Below are positions 44,588 to 54,600 of a stretch of DNA of 64,000 nucleotides, piece after piece. Under the pieces are notes generated by a model. The model was not told where the DNA came from. It did not search any database and worked only from the letters and a program-made list of their open reading frames with translations. Origin of the DNA: Nitrospirota bacterium (GTDB lineage: Bacteria > Nitrospirota > Thermodesulfovibrionia > Thermodesulfovibrionales > UBA6898); NCBI GenBank assembly GCA_016215155.1, contig JACRLQ010000084.1:1-64000 (forward strand). Reading direction: 5' to 3'. How positions within the stretch are numbered: position 1 is the first letter of the stretch; each line of letters starts with the position of its first letter. The translations under genes were made by a program, and so were the position numbers.

Positions 44588-44684
44588 AGATGAATATGAC
44601 CACAACATTTATATAGATAGTTATCCGGAAGTTTACAGGTCTCGTTTTCGAAATTTTCATATAACTTTAATAAAGGGGGCAATT

Positions 44685-45623
44685 ATGGCAGCGAAACCCA
44701 AAGCGGTAGTAATTATAGGGATAGCGTCTCTGGTTGTAGCGGCGTTTGCGAGTTATTCGCTCTACAGCTATCTGAAGGGGCAGGAGACGAAGGTAAAATC
44801 GGCGGTCGCCACATCAGGCGTGGTAGTGGCGGCGCTTGAGATACCTGCCGGGAGCGCCATCAACCTTACACAGCTTAAAACCGTCAACTGGCCTCAGAGC
44901 GACCTTCCAAAGGGGTTTTATACATCTGCCGACCAGGTGGCGTCCCGCGTCAGCATGGACAAAATAGCTCCGGGAGAACCGGTCCTCGAATCAAAACTGG
45001 TGCCGAAGGACGGCCAGAGCGGCATACTGACCTATAAAATTCCCGAGGGCCATAGGGCGATGACGGTCGGGGTGGACCCTGTCTCCGGGGTAGCGGGCTT
45101 TATCATGCCGGGCAACCGGGTGGACGTGGTCCTTACAACAAGCCAAATGTCTGGCCAGCAGCAGCCGGTCAGCAAGATCGTCCTTCAGAATGTCCCTGTG
45201 CTTGCGATCGGCCAGGTTGTCGAACAGCAGAAGGACGGCAAACCCCTGGCAGTGCCTACGGTCACCATGGATGTCGTCCCTAACGATGCCGAAAGGCTTG
45301 CAATAGCAAGCACGCAGGGCAAGCTCCAGCTGGTATTGAGACGGGCCGGAGACGCGGACATCGCCAAGACCTCGGGCGAGACGGTCGTCAAGGTAATAGG
45401 CATGTCAAGTTCGGCGTCCGCGCCCAGGACCTCTTCAAAAGAAAAGCCTGCTCCAAAGACACCTAAGATGTCAAAAGATTCCAAGACGGAAAAGCCCGCG
45501 GTGAAACCCGCTGAAAAGCCGGCTGAAAAACCGGTCGACATGATGAACGTTGATGTCTGGAGGGGGAGTCATAAATCCACCGAGCACTTCAAAACGGAAA
45601 AACAACAAGAGATGACAAAATGA
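44685..45623 (+). CDS. cpaB: Tad pilus assembly protein CpaB/RcpC
   Basis: A 312-residue periplasmic protein with one N-terminal membrane helix (about 7-27). The SAF domain (VVVAALEIPAGSAINLTQLK, about 46-110) is followed by the RcpC region with MTVGVDPVSGVAGFIMPGNR and VDVVLTT. The tail (about 245-295) is a Lys/Pro-rich low-complexity segment with EKPAVKPAEKPAEKP. It may connect the secretin to the cell wall. It is the third gene of the operon. Confidence 0.93.
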   Translation: MAAKPKAVVIIGIASLVVAAFASYSLYSYLKGQETKVKSAVATSGVVVAALEIPAGSAINLTQLKTVNWPQSDLPKGFYTSADQVASRVSMDKIAPGEPVLESKLVPKDGQSGILTYKIPEGHRAMTVGVDPVSGVAGFIMPGNRVDVVLTTSQMSGQQQPVSKIVLQNVPVLAIGQVVEQQKDGKPLAVPTVTMDVVPNDAERLAIASTQGKLQLVLRRAGDADIAKTSGETVVKVIGMSSSASAPRTSSKEKPAPKTPKMSKDSKTEKPAVKPAEKPAEKPVDMMNVDVWRGSHKSTEHFKTEKQQEMTK

Positions 45624-45651
45624 ATAAAACTTCGAGACATGAGGAGGAAAT

Positions 45652-46902
45652 ATGAGAAAAAATATTATCTCAATAATGCTATCGTGCCTTATTCTAATTC
45701 TGCTTTGCTCCATAACGTGGGCGGCTGTCCCCGTGAACGTGTCGGTTGGAAAAGGCACTATCGTCACTCTTAAAGAACCCAGCAAGCGTGTCTCGGTATC
45801 GAACCCCGAGATAGCGGACATGAGCCTCGTCTCCCCTTCCGAGATACTCATAAACGGGAAAAAGATCGGGTCAACAAACATGATCGTCTGGGACACGACG
45901 GGGAAGAAGACATTTTTCGATATCCTCGTAAGCGGTGACCTGAGCCTGCTCGAGGCCCAGATTAAAGATCTGTTGCCGGGCTCCGATATCACCGCCGAAA
46001 TGGTCGGCGATACCCTCATCCTGAAGGGCGGCATAATAAATGAGCAGTCAAAAAAGAAGGTCGAACAAGTGGCGCAGGCCTTCGCCCCCAAGGACGCAAA
46101 GATCGTGAATTTGATGGTAATGAAGGACGCCCAGCAGGTGCTCCTTGAGGTCAGGGTGGCTCAGATCGACAAGACCAAGCTCCAGCAGTGGGGGGTCAGC
46201 GCGATCGCCGGTAACATTCCCGGCATCAGCTCCATAAACCCCCTCAACATGTATCAGATCGGTATTTCATACTTCAAAAGCGGCGTCGGCATAGTCCTCA
46301 AGGCGCTTCAGGAGCAAGGCATCGCAAAGGTCCTGGCTGAACCAAACATGGTCGTCCGGTCCGGCGAAGAAGGGAAATTCCTTGTCGGCACCAGGGTCCC
46401 GATCCAGGTGGTCACAGGCGCAGCCGGAAGCCAGACGGTTTCGATACAATATGAGAACGTCGGAATCAAACTCAATTTCAAGCCTGAGGTTATGGATACC
46501 GGCGCAATAAGACTGAAGATTGACCCCGCGGAAGTCAGCAACATTATACAGTTCATATCCTTCGCAAACGGAATAACAGCGCCGGAGATAGACACCAGGG
46601 AAATAAGGACAAGCGTTGATCTCAGGGACGGAGAGAGCCTTATCCTTGCAGGACTGCTGACCGAGGACACCAAGAAGAACATTCAGAAGATCCCGTTTTT
46701 CGGGGACATCCCGATATTTGGGGCGCTCTTCAGGAGCACCTCGGACGAGCTTGCAAAAAAAGAGCTGGCGTTTTTCATTACACCAAAGCTTGTAAAACCG
46801 ATCCCGGCCGGTGTAAAGACCCTGCTGCCTGGTGAACGCGCGATAACTCCGGAGGAAGAGAAGGAATTCAAATGGATGCCACTCGGAAAACAGGAAAACT
46901 AG
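45652..46902 (+). CDS. cpaC: Tad pilus secretin CpaC/RcpA
   Basis: A 416-residue outer-membrane secretin with a signal peptide (ending near SITWAA). The N-terminal pilus/BON-like domain is around VSVGKGTIVTLKEPSKRVSV, and the secretin domain shows VLAEPNMVVRSGEEGKFLVG, VGIKLNFKPEV, IDTREIRTSVDLRDGESLIL and GDIPIFGALFRS. It would form the pilus exit channel. The tadG-like gene starts 31 bp inside its 3' end. Confidence 0.94.
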   Translation: MRKNIISIMLSCLILILLCSITWAAVPVNVSVGKGTIVTLKEPSKRVSVSNPEIADMSLVSPSEILINGKKIGSTNMIVWDTTGKKTFFDILVSGDLSLLEAQIKDLLPGSDITAEMVGDTLILKGGIINEQSKKKVEQVAQAFAPKDAKIVNLMVMKDAQQVLLEVRVAQIDKTKLQQWGVSAIAGNIPGISSINPLNMYQIGISYFKSGVGIVLKALQEQGIAKVLAEPNMVVRSGEEGKFLVGTRVPIQVVTGAAGSQTVSIQYENVGIKLNFKPEVMDTGAIRLKIDPAEVSNIIQFISFANGITAPEIDTREIRTSVDLRDGESLILAGLLTEDTKKNIQKIPFFGDIPIFGALFRSTSDELAKKELAFFITPKLVKPIPAGVKTLLPGERAITPEEEKEFKWMPLGKQEN

Positions 46903-48188
46903 GCACGTCAAAAGAAAATGGCTTCGCCACTATCCTCCTTGCGGGGATAATGGGGCTTTTTCTGATCCTCTTCTTTGTCGTGGGGATCGACTTTGCCCGC
47001 ATTTATTACGTAAAGGGCGAGCTACAGAACGCAGCAGATGCTGCCGCCCTAGCGGGTGCTGCTGTGCTTGACGGTACAAACAGCGTTGCCCAAGCAGCCG
47101 CGAGGACCGCAGCAGTGACTTTCGCCGGACAAAATAATGCGGCAGGGACTTCTGTTGGCCTTGCCTCGGATGGCACTAATGCCTTGTCCGATGCAAACGA
47201 TATATTAGTCGGCAACTGGAATGGGACGGATTTTTTGGAGACAAGGAAACCGGTGAATGCCGTTCAGGTCAGGGCAAGAAGGACTGCCAATTCACCCGGC
47301 GGTCCGGTAGTGCTTCTTTTTGGGAATATGGTCGGGTGGGTGAATATGAGCCCGGTGAGGAATGCGACTGCCTCGCGAGTGCCTCCGCCGCTCGGGCCTT
47401 TTCCGATCTGCCTTCCGAGCTGCGACCGCGCGACCCCTATTGACGGACAGTGGGAGTTTGACGGCAATCCAACCGCTGATATATTTGCGCCCGGCGGCAC
47501 CCCTGCCGGGTTCAAAGCTGAGGACGCAGCAACATTATGCACAGACACCAGCACAAGTACTCCTGGCGTTGTCAGCCCTGCCGGTCAGCACTTTTATCTC
47601 AACTCATCGCAAGACATGGTAGGGATGGCATGGACGAACTTCGACCTGACAAATGTTGAAACATGTGGCGCTGCTTCCAAGTGCGGCGATAATCCTGATC
47701 CTGACGATATAACGCCTTACATAAAAGGCGAAAAAATCCCGCCCGACATCTGTGGGAAGGCCATATGCATAACCAACGGCACAGGGACCGGTCCTTTGGT
47801 CGAGCTGCTTAAGAATGAGTTGCCGAAGCGCGCGAAGGACCACATAGTCGGCGGAAAGACTATCCATGGATGGCGTATAACCCTGCCGATAGTCCTTGAC
47901 TGTTCAGGGGGTCAGTCGTGTCCCGGCGATCCCACGGGCAGGCCGTATCCGGTCATGAACTATGCCAATGTGATTATCACTGAGGTGCTTTCTTCCGGAG
48001 ATGACCCCAAAAAGGGTATGAGGCTGGTCGGGACCAGCGACCCAAGGACTATTACCTATACCTGCAGGGACAAAAAAGGTATTGACACGACAAGGACGAG
48101 GACCGTGACCAGTATCGGACCCTCGGGCGTCTGCGCTTCCTGCAGCGAGCCGATAATCGATGGCTCTCAGGTGAAGCTCGTCAAGTAA
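46872..48188 (+). CDS. TadG-like pilus-associated protein
   Basis: A 438-residue protein. An N-terminal helix follows the TadE/TadG pattern: ENGFATILLAGIMGLFLILF, then GIDFARIYYVKGELQNAADAAALAGA. The remainder is a Cys-rich, probably extracytoplasmic domain (pairs in CLPSC, CGAASKCG, CSGGQSC, CASC) without a von Willebrand A domain. Known TadG proteins carry a vWA module, so this is a variant. ATG lies within cpaC; no strong ribosome binding site was seen. Confidence 0.8.
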   Translation: MDATRKTGKLGTSKENGFATILLAGIMGLFLILFFVVGIDFARIYYVKGELQNAADAAALAGAAVLDGTNSVAQAAARTAAVTFAGQNNAAGTSVGLASDGTNALSDANDILVGNWNGTDFLETRKPVNAVQVRARRTANSPGGPVVLLFGNMVGWVNMSPVRNATASRVPPPLGPFPICLPSCDRATPIDGQWEFDGNPTADIFAPGGTPAGFKAEDAATLCTDTSTSTPGVVSPAGQHFYLNSSQDMVGMAWTNFDLTNVETCGAASKCGDNPDPDDITPYIKGEKIPPDICGKAICITNGTGTGPLVELLKNELPKRAKDHIVGGKTIHGWRITLPIVLDCSGGQSCPGDPTGRPYPVMNYANVIITEVLSSGDDPKKGMRLVGTSDPRTITYTCRDKKGIDTTRTRTVTSIGPSGVCASCSEPIIDGSQVKLVK

Positions 48189-48237
48189 TGATTTAAGTGC
48201 CAGTAAATATATTTAAGAGCGAGGAGTTTAATCAGAA

Positions 48238-49389
48238 ATGACACAGGGCATCTCGATAGTCATCATAGACAGCGACGCCGACATACTGAGCTCCATTTCG
48301 AAGTGCATCAAGGGCCTCGGCGACGGGGCTACCGTGGACGGGGTTTCTACCAGTTTCGAGACCGGCTTCGAACTGATCCACAAGAAGAAACCGATGGTCG
48401 TGATCATGGAAGTCAACTCAGCCAATCTCGATCTCTACATCGAGAGGATAGGCACGATCCTCGGGAGGTTCCCCAGGGTCTCGCTCTTCGCCCTGTGCGA
48501 CGACAAGTCCTCGGACACGATACTTAAAGTCATGAGGGCCGGCGCGACCGAGTTCCTGCTTAAGCCTTTGTCGGAGGTGGACCTCGTCTCCGCCCTCCAG
48601 AAGGTCGGAAGGCTCTGGATACAAAGCCCCCCGGCGGAGGCGGAGACGGGAAGGATCTACACCTTCTTCAGCCCCAAGGGCGGAGTCGGGGTGAGCACGC
48701 TTGCCATTAACACCGCGGTCAATTTATATGAAATCACGAAAAAATCCACGCTCCTGGTCGATCTGGACCTCGAGGCCGGGGATGTCAATACTTTTTTAGA
48801 CATGAACCCCACATATACCATAAGCGACGTGACCGCCAACATGACACGGCTCGACAGGACCTTCCTCCAGAGCGTCATCACCAAGCACAAGTCAGGGATA
48901 TATGTGCTCGCGGAGCCTCAGCGGATCGAGGACATCGTCGGGGTGTCGGCCGACGACATCAGAAAAGTCCTTGGACTTCTGAAGACGATGTTCAGGTATA
49001 TTGTCGTCGATACCGAGGCGGGGCTCAACGAGAGTTCGACCGCGGCCCTCGAAATGTCCGACATGATTCTTCTGACCTTTGTAATGAGCCTCCCCGGCAT
49101 AAAGAACATGCAGAAGTATCTTAACTATTTTGTGAGGCTCGGCATACGGAAAGACAAGATAAACCTTGTTGTAAACAGATATCTCAGCAAGGGCGACATC
49201 AAGATCGAGGACGCCGAACGGATACTCAAACATACTATTTTCACTAGCATACCGAACGATCACGGAAGCGCGATTGCCTCCCTGAACAAGGGTGTGCCGT
49301 TGAACGAGTTCGATCCCAAATCAAAGCTCAGCCAGGCCGTCAAGGAACTGGCCCTGTCACTTACGAGACGCGACAGGCAAGGAGGATAA
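48238..49389 (+). CDS. cpaE: CpaE/TadZ localisation ATPase
   Basis: A 383-residue protein with a receiver-like N-terminal domain (1-125, [20 protein letters not shown]) and a MinD/ParA-like domain. The Walker A reads [15 protein letters not shown], with Val where canonical deviant Walker motifs have the second Lys; atypical Walker A motifs are known in TadZ. The later strand [15 protein letters not shown] is present. It places the pilus machinery in the cell. It lies 4 bp before cpaF. Confidence 0.9.
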   Translation: MTQGISIVIIDSDADILSSISKCIKGLGDGATVDGVSTSFETGFELIHKKKPMVVIMEVNSANLDLYIERIGTILGRFPRVSLFALCDDKSSDTILKVMRAGATEFLLKPLSEVDLVSALQKVGRLWIQSPPAEAETGRIYTFFSPKGGVGVSTLAINTAVNLYEITKKSTLLVDLDLEAGDVNTFLDMNPTYTISDVTANMTRLDRTFLQSVITKHKSGIYVLAEPQRIEDIVGVSADDIRKVLGLLKTMFRYIVVDTEAGLNESSTAALEMSDMILLTFVMSLPGIKNMQKYLNYFVRLGIRKDKINLVVNRYLSKGDIKIEDAERILKHTIFTSIPNDHGSAIASLNKGVPLNEFDPKSKLSQAVKELALSLTRRDRQGG

Positions 49390-49393
49390 CAAT

Positions 49394-50638
49394 ATGGCAA
49401 ATGGTGAAATCAAGGCCACAAAACCCCAGACCTACCAGACGCTGAAGTCAAAGATCCACCGGAGGCTGATCGACGGTATGGACCTGGCCAATATGGACCT
49501 TATAGACAAGAGCGTGCTCGTAAGGGAGATCGGCCACGCGCTCCAGACCCTCATAGACGAGGAGAACATACCTCTCAGCCAGGCCGAAAGGGAGAGTCTG
49601 ATAGTTGACATTCAGCATGAGACCTTCGGCCTTGGTCCGCTTGAGCCGCTCCTGGCGGACCCCGACATATCGGACATCCTTGTCAACAGGTACAACCAGG
49701 TTTACATCGAAAAATTCGGCAAGCTCCAGAAGGTGGACATCATGTTCAGGGACGATAACCATCTCCTGCAGATAATCGACAGGATCGTCTCCAAGGTTGG
49801 CAGAAGAGTGGATGAATCCTCCCCTTACGTTGACGCCAGGCTCCCCGACGGATCGAGGGTCAATGCGATCATACATCCGCTTACGCTCGACGGACCGTCC
49901 CTTTCGATAAGGAGGTTCGGCGCCGACCCGCTCAAGATGACGGATGTCCTTGCGTTCGGGGCCCTTACCCGCGATATGGCTTTCATCCTGGAAAATTGCG
50001 TGAGGACAAGACTTAATATACTCATTTCAGGAGGCACGGGCACAGGAAAGACGACTCTTTTGAACATCCTCTCGGAGTTTATACCGGACAACGAGAGGAT
50101 CATCACGGTCGAAGATTCCGCCGAACTCCAGCTTAAGCAGGAACATGTCGTGAGGCTCGAGACCCGCCCCCCGAACATAGAAGGCAGAGGCGAGGTCACC
50201 CAGAGGGACCTGGTGCGTAACTGCCTGAGGATGAGACCGGACAGGATAATAGTCGGAGAGGTCAGGGGCGGCGAGGCGCTTGACATGCTCCAGGCGATGA
50301 ACACCGGTCACGACGGCTCGCTTTCCACGATACACTCCAACTCCACAAGAGACGCGATGTCCCGGCTTGAGACGATGGTCCTGATGGCCGGTTATGACCT
50401 CCCTGAGAGGGCCATAAAGGAGCAGGTGGCATCGGCGATCCAGGTCGTGCTCCAGCTTGCCCGTCTGTCCACCATAGTAATGCAGGACATATTCGTCTTC
50501 AGGAGGACCGGGACCGCTCCTGACGGAAGGGTGCTGGGAGAATTCGTGCCTACAGGTGTAAGACCGAGATTCATGGAAAAATTCAAGGTACACGGCATCG
50601 ATATCCCGCTGCATCTTTTTGAAGGGAGGGAGGCATGA
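49394..50638 (+). CDS. cpaF: Tad pilus secretion ATPase CpaF/TadA
   Basis: A 414-residue hexameric ATPase powering pilus extrusion and perhaps retraction. Walker A is [20 protein letters not shown], with an Asp box [15 protein letters not shown], Walker [20 protein letters not shown] and the His box [12 protein letters not shown]. The N-terminal domain (1-130) includes [10 protein letters not shown] and [23 protein letters not shown] precedes the ATG; the stop overlaps tadB. Confidence 0.97.
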   Translation: MANGEIKATKPQTYQTLKSKIHRRLIDGMDLANMDLIDKSVLVREIGHALQTLIDEENIPLSQAERESLIVDIQHETFGLGPLEPLLADPDISDILVNRYNQVYIEKFGKLQKVDIMFRDDNHLLQIIDRIVSKVGRRVDESSPYVDARLPDGSRVNAIIHPLTLDGPSLSIRRFGADPLKMTDVLAFGALTRDMAFILENCVRTRLNILISGGTGTGKTTLLNILSEFIPDNERIITVEDSAELQLKQEHVVRLETRPPNIEGRGEVTQRDLVRNCLRMRPDRIIVGEVRGGEALDMLQAMNTGHDGSLSTIHSNSTRDAMSRLETMVLMAGYDLPERAIKEQVASAIQVVLQLARLSTIVMQDIFVFRRTGTAPDGRVLGEFVPTGVRPRFMEKFKVHGIDIPLHLFEGREA

Positions 50639-51657
50639 CACTGCACCTGATCGTAATCCTTTTTTTTGTGGCCATCCTCCTCGGTCTGGTTGCGCTCTCT
50701 CTGGGTTACGAGGCGGTAAGGACATCTCCGTCATTCGAGCTGAAAAAGAGGCTCAAAAACATGGCGGTGAACTCGGATGAACGCATCCCCTTCGACCTGA
50801 GGGTGGAGATCATGCAGGGGACCTCTCCCTTTGACAAGCTCCTCTACAGATTCGGGGCCGTCAAGCGCCTGGACCGGATGATCGATAATGCCGGGGTGAA
50901 GATGGACGTGAAGGTATTTATTCTGATATTGATAGCGTCGGCCCTGGCCGGAATGGCCCTCGGCATCGTGCTTGGCATACAGAGCATTCTTTCCGCGGCC
51001 CTCGTCGCCATGGGGGTCATCAACGGGTTTCTAAGACAGGTGGTCCTTTCCTTGGTCCTCGGCTTGCTGGGGATTATAGTGCCCTTTATTTTCCTTAAGT
51101 TCAGAAGCGACCGCAGGGTGCTGACATTTACCGAGCAGTTCCCCAATGCTCTCGACATGATAGCCCGTTCCCTCAAGGCCGGGCACGCGCTGTCAGCCGC
51201 GATCCAGATGATCGGCAAAGAGACGTCAAACCCTACGGCGGGTCTTTTCAAGACCGCGTATGACGAGCAGTCACTCGGACTTACGATGAAGGACGCCCTT
51301 GAACATATGCTTCAGAGGATGAAGAGCTCCGACCTCCAGCTCTTCGTGGCGGCAGTCAACATCCACAAGGACATCGGGGGCAATCTCTCCGAGACGTTAG
51401 AGAAGCTTGGTGAAACAATTCGCGAGCGTTTAAAGGTCAGGCGGCAGGTCAGGGTCTTCTCCGCCCAGTCGAGACTCTCGGCTATCATCCTTGTCCTGCT
51501 CCCCCCCCTCATGACCGTGTTCTTCTATTACAGGGTCCCGGGCTATATGGATGAGCTTCTTACTAACGACATAGGGAAGATGGGCATCGCATACGCGATA
51601 GTGTCCCAGATTGTCGGCATAATCATAATAAAAAAGATCATAGATATAAGGATTTAG
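50635..51657 (+). CDS. tadB: Tad pilus inner-membrane platform protein TadB
   Basis: A 340-residue protein with N-terminal and central membrane helices flanking a GspF-type cytoplasmic domain: [20 protein letters not shown], then [13 protein letters not shown] and [19 protein letters not shown] final helix pair (about 275-335) closes it. It forms the inner-membrane base with TadC beside CpaF. ATG overlaps the cpaF stop. Confidence 0.94.
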   Translation: MTLHLIVILFFVAILLGLVALSLGYEAVRTSPSFELKKRLKNMAVNSDERIPFDLRVEIMQGTSPFDKLLYRFGAVKRLDRMIDNAGVKMDVKVFILILIASALAGMALGIVLGIQSILSAALVAMGVINGFLRQVVLSLVLGLLGIIVPFIFLKFRSDRRVLTFTEQFPNALDMIARSLKAGHALSAAIQMIGKETSNPTAGLFKTAYDEQSLGLTMKDALEHMLQRMKSSDLQLFVAAVNIHKDIGGNLSETLEKLGETIRERLKVRRQVRVFSAQSRLSAIILVLLPPLMTVFFYYRVPGYMDELLTNDIGKMGIAYAIVSQIVGIIIIKKIIDIRI

Positions 51658-51749
51658 ATAATGAACGAAACGAAGGCTCACTATAAGATCACCGTCGCTT
51701 TGAGAGTCGGAACCAAAGTGGCGGCTGAAGGAACCGGATCGGAGGTCAT

Positions 51750-52664
51750 ATGCCGGCATCTATTGTAATATTACTCGTATTTATCGGTACGGCGTCTCTC
51801 GTGGGTTTTTTTCTTTATCTGGTGATTTCCAGGATGACACCGCTTGAGGAAAGGCTCAAGAACCTTGAAGAAGGCCCTTATGAAAAACCTGACGCCGCAA
51901 AAACCCCGGGCGGTTTCAATAAGTTTCTCGGGCGTTTAGGGGCCAACGTCCCCATGAGAGTTGAGGACTACGGGAAGTACCAGCGTTACCTGGCGGCTGC
52001 CGGCATAAGAAAGGAGAGGCTGCCCCTGTTCATGGGGTCCAAAATCTTTCTGACGGCGTTACTGCCCGCGGCCTATCTGCTTTTCTACGGCCTGCCGGTC
52101 GAGCATGAACCCACCACGAGGCTTCTCCTGACCGCTATGGCTGCGATCATCGGGTTCATAATCCCGAGCGTATGGCTTACCAGGAAGATGAAGAACAGGC
52201 AGCTCCAGATATTTCTCGATCTGCCTGATGTCCTTGACCTGATGACCGTCTGCGTCGAGTCGGGGTTGAGCATGGATGCCGCGATGGTCACTGTCTGCGA
52301 AAACCGGCACTTAAAGAAAAGTCCGCTCATACAGGAGATGACCGTCGCCCTCCGTGAAACGCGCGCCGGCAAGGAGCGGACCGAGGCCTTACGGGACATG
52401 GGTGAAAGGTCGATGGAGGAAGACCTGAAGTCTTTTACCGCAATGCTCATCCAGACGGAACGCCTCGGGACAAGCCTTGCCCGGGCATTGAGAATCCATT
52501 CGGAATCATTGAGGACGATAAGGATCCAGAGGGCTCAGGAAATGGCGGCCAAGACTTCGATCAAGCTTCTCTTTCCGCTTGTGTTTTTTATACTGCCTGC
52601 ACTTTTTGTGGTAATGCTGCTTCCGGCAGTAATAAGAATGGCCAGGGTCATAAATGCCCTGTAA
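51750..52664 (+). CDS. tadC: Tad pilus inner-membrane platform protein TadC
   Basis: A 304-residue protein with membrane helices near 5-26, about 95-145 and 275-300 around a GspF domain: LQIFLDLPDVLDLMTVCVES, then GLSMDAAMVTVCENR and ERLGTSLARALRIHSESLRT. GGAGG lies four bases before the ATG. The 92-bp gap after tadB contains a 35-codon frame without clear support. Confidence 0.94.
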   Translation: MPASIVILLVFIGTASLVGFFLYLVISRMTPLEERLKNLEEGPYEKPDAAKTPGGFNKFLGRLGANVPMRVEDYGKYQRYLAAAGIRKERLPLFMGSKIFLTALLPAAYLLFYGLPVEHEPTTRLLLTAMAAIIGFIIPSVWLTRKMKNRQLQIFLDLPDVLDLMTVCVESGLSMDAAMVTVCENRHLKKSPLIQEMTVALRETRAGKERTEALRDMGERSMEEDLKSFTAMLIQTERLGTSLARALRIHSESLRTIRIQRAQEMAAKTSIKLLFPLVFFILPALFVVMLLPAVIRMARVINAL

Positions 52665-52726
52665 CCGGACGTTGCCTTATCGGAAGGACTTTGGGAAAAA
52701 ACTTCTGTACGGAGGGAGGTGAAGAT

Positions 52727-52816
52727 ATGCACTGGGATTCCAACACTATCGTACTCCTTATCATCGCGGTCGAAATTGCGCTGGTCTATGCGAGATTAGG
52801 GCAGAAGAAGGCTTAG
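52727..52816 (+). CDS. 29-residue single-helix membrane peptide
   Basis: MHWDSNTIVLLIIAVEIALV followed by YARLGQKKA: a polar start, one hydrophobic helix (about 7-22) and a basic end, typical of a bitopic micropeptide. A strong GGGAGGTGA site lies about five bases before the ATG. It is 62 bp after tadC and before a hairpin at 52876-52912, so it could be the last gene of the Tad transcript. No family recognised. Confidence 0.55.
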   Translation: MHWDSNTIVLLIIAVEIALVYARLGQKKA

Positions 52817-52875
52817 GCTTTTTCGGAAAGTATTAATGTGTACCCTTAATGCGCCTGTTGCCGCAACTGAGCAAT

Positions 52876-52912
52876 CTCCTCTCCCTGTGGAATGGCCGAC
52901 ACGGGAGAGGAG
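52876..52912 (+). terminator. Hairpin between the Tad operon and the DUF192 gene
   Basis: CTCCTCTCCC (52876-52885) and GGGAGAGGAG (52903-52912) form a perfect 10-bp stem. CCTTTTGCG follows at 52918, giving only a short T run, so termination would be weak. Confidence 0.5.
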
Positions 52913-52951
52913 AGCGGCCTTTTGCGTAATCAGCTCCAATTTCGGCGCGCG

Positions 52952-53293
52952 ATGAAAGCGCTCAACCTGACCACAAAAAAAGAGTTGGCCTCTGAAGTCA
53001 CTGTCGCAAGAGGGCTGCTCGGCAGGATGAAAGGCCTTCTTGGGCTGAAAGAGATGCGGCGGGGGACCGCTCTTGTGATTGCGCCCTGCAAAGGGGTACA
53101 CACCTTCGGCATGAGATTTCCTCTTGATATTATTTTCCTTGACAGGCACAACCGTGTAACGGCCATGGTAGAAAATCTTGCCCCAAACCGGATGACCTGG
53201 TTTTATCTCAAAGCGGTAAATGCAATTGAAATGCCGGCAGGGAGTCTTGCCCCGACCCGGACACGGATTGGAGATGAAATAGAGATTGCGTAA
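52952..53293 (+). CDS. DUF192 family protein
   Basis: A protein of about 113 residues with the DUF192 pattern: VARGLLGRMKGLLGLKEMRR, then CKGVHTFGMRFPLDIIFLDR, NRVTAMVENLAP and AIEMPAGSL near the end. The family is widespread in prokaryotes, often periplasmic elsewhere; here no signal peptide is seen. Function is unknown. The in-frame ATG 20 codons upstream falls inside the 52876-52912 hairpin, so the later start is preferred. Its end overlaps the next gene by 8 bp. Confidence 0.85.
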   Translation: MKALNLTTKKELASEVTVARGLLGRMKGLLGLKEMRRGTALVIAPCKGVHTFGMRFPLDIIFLDRHNRVTAMVENLAPNRMTWFYLKAVNAIEMPAGSLAPTRTRIGDEIEIA

Positions 53294-54572
53294 ATGGCTG
53301 AAGGACACGGACATCATATGGTATATATCTTTTTTTCTGCTGGTAGTGGTTTCGAGAGCCCCCTTTATCGGCTCGATGCTCTACCACATGGACGCGGTCC
53401 AGTTCGCCCTCGCGCTTGACCATTATGACGTCGCGGCGCATCAGCCGCACCCTCCCGGATATTTTCTTTATGTAATGCTCGGCAGGTTTTTTCACCTGTT
53501 CATTCAGGACGCAAACAGGTCCTATGTATTTCTGAATATCCTGCTGAGCGGCCTCACCGTCTCGGGTCTGTATCATCTGGGCAAAGAGATCGCGGACAAA
53601 AAAACTGGTGTGTTGGCGGCTGCCTTTGCCCTGGTAAGTCCTACCCTCTGGTTTCACGGGGGGGTCGCGCTCTCCTACGCGGCAGACGCCTTCTTCAGCA
53701 CTGCGCTTGCCGTTGTCTGCTGGAAGACCTATAAAGGTGAAGAATCTTATGTATGGCTGTCCGCCGTGGTCCTGGCCATTGCCGGAGGAGTGAGACAGAA
53801 CACCGCTGTTTTTTTGTTGCCTTTTTGGCTTTTTTCCCTAAAGGCGCTCCCCGCCAGGAAGGTGGTCCTGTCTATCGGCCTTTTCGGCGTTACATGTATG
53901 CTGTGGTTCATCCCGATGGTGCTGATGACAGGGGGATGGAGCACATACAGGCCGGCGCTCGAACAGATTATCGTACCGGGGGCCTACTCTTTTCCGGGCG
54001 CTGTTGCGGGGGCGATGCGGGTGCTTCCAAGATTGGCGGCGGAAGGACTGGGCGCCGGCCTCTCTTTAATATTCTTTGCGGCGTACCTGCTTGTAAGACG
54101 TTCCGGACCCGGATATCCGGACAAATCAAAAACGGCCTTCCTGGCCCTGTGGATATTGTCCCCCATATTTTTCTACGCGATTACGGGACTGCATCCCAGG
54201 ATTTCAGGGTACGCCCTGATTTTTCTGCCGCCTCTGTTCCTCCTGACAGCCGTATCGGCCGGGTACGTCCACGATTCCTTGAAAATGACATTTAAGAATA
54301 AATATCTTCTGCCGGCCTTCGCCTGTCTCCTCGGTATCAATATTTTCCTCTTCGTCTTCGGCCATACGGTCGTCTCATACGCTGAGATAAAACAGCATGA
54401 CGAATTTCTCTCGCGGGTTGTAGGCGGGATAAAGACCTTAGACCCTGAAGCGACCGTCATAATTACTGACCCATGCATGTTTTTCGGCTATAATGAGCTT
54501 ATGTACTATCTTCCGGAATTCAGCTTGCCGTCGGTCCGGTCTCGATGGTCCGTTCCCTGTACCCGGACCTGA
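53286..54572 (+). CDS. GT39/DUF2723-like polytopic glycosyltransferase, C-terminus possibly frameshifted
   Basis: A 428-residue membrane protein with about ten helices and a GT-C style first loop: SMLYHMDAVQFALALDHYDV (Asp after the first helix), then HQPHPPGYFLYVML. It probably transfers a sugar from a polyprenyl phosphate. The last 15 codons in this frame (SLPSVRSRWSVPCTRT) look foreign. Shifting frame near 54500-54520 gives LAVGPVSMVRSLYPDLKVIA and a stop at 54602-54604, overlapping the next ATG like the other couplings. An indel is therefore likely. Confidence 0.72.
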   Translation: MRKWLKDTDIIWYISFFLLVVVSRAPFIGSMLYHMDAVQFALALDHYDVAAHQPHPPGYFLYVMLGRFFHLFIQDANRSYVFLNILLSGLTVSGLYHLGKEIADKKTGVLAAAFALVSPTLWFHGGVALSYAADAFFSTALAVVCWKTYKGEESYVWLSAVVLAIAGGVRQNTAVFLLPFWLFSLKALPARKVVLSIGLFGVTCMLWFIPMVLMTGGWSTYRPALEQIIVPGAYSFPGAVAGAMRVLPRLAAEGLGAGLSLIFFAAYLLVRRSGPGYPDKSKTAFLALWILSPIFFYAITGLHPRISGYALIFLPPLFLLTAVSAGYVHDSLKMTFKNKYLLPAFACLLGINIFLFVFGHTVVSYAEIKQHDEFLSRVVGGIKTLDPEATVIITDPCMFFGYNELMYYLPEFSLPSVRSRWSVPCTRT

Positions 54573-54600
54573 AAGTTATCGCCCAAGGCAATAATGGCTT

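Noticed and set aside
48660-48710. Missing second Lys in the CpaE Walker A as evidence of a dead gene
   Set aside because: Atypical Walker A motifs are known in TadZ/CpaE, and the rest of the domain is intact.
51661-51768. 35-codon frame between tadB and tadC
   Set aside because: No ribosome binding site, and it overlaps the tadC start; no family features.
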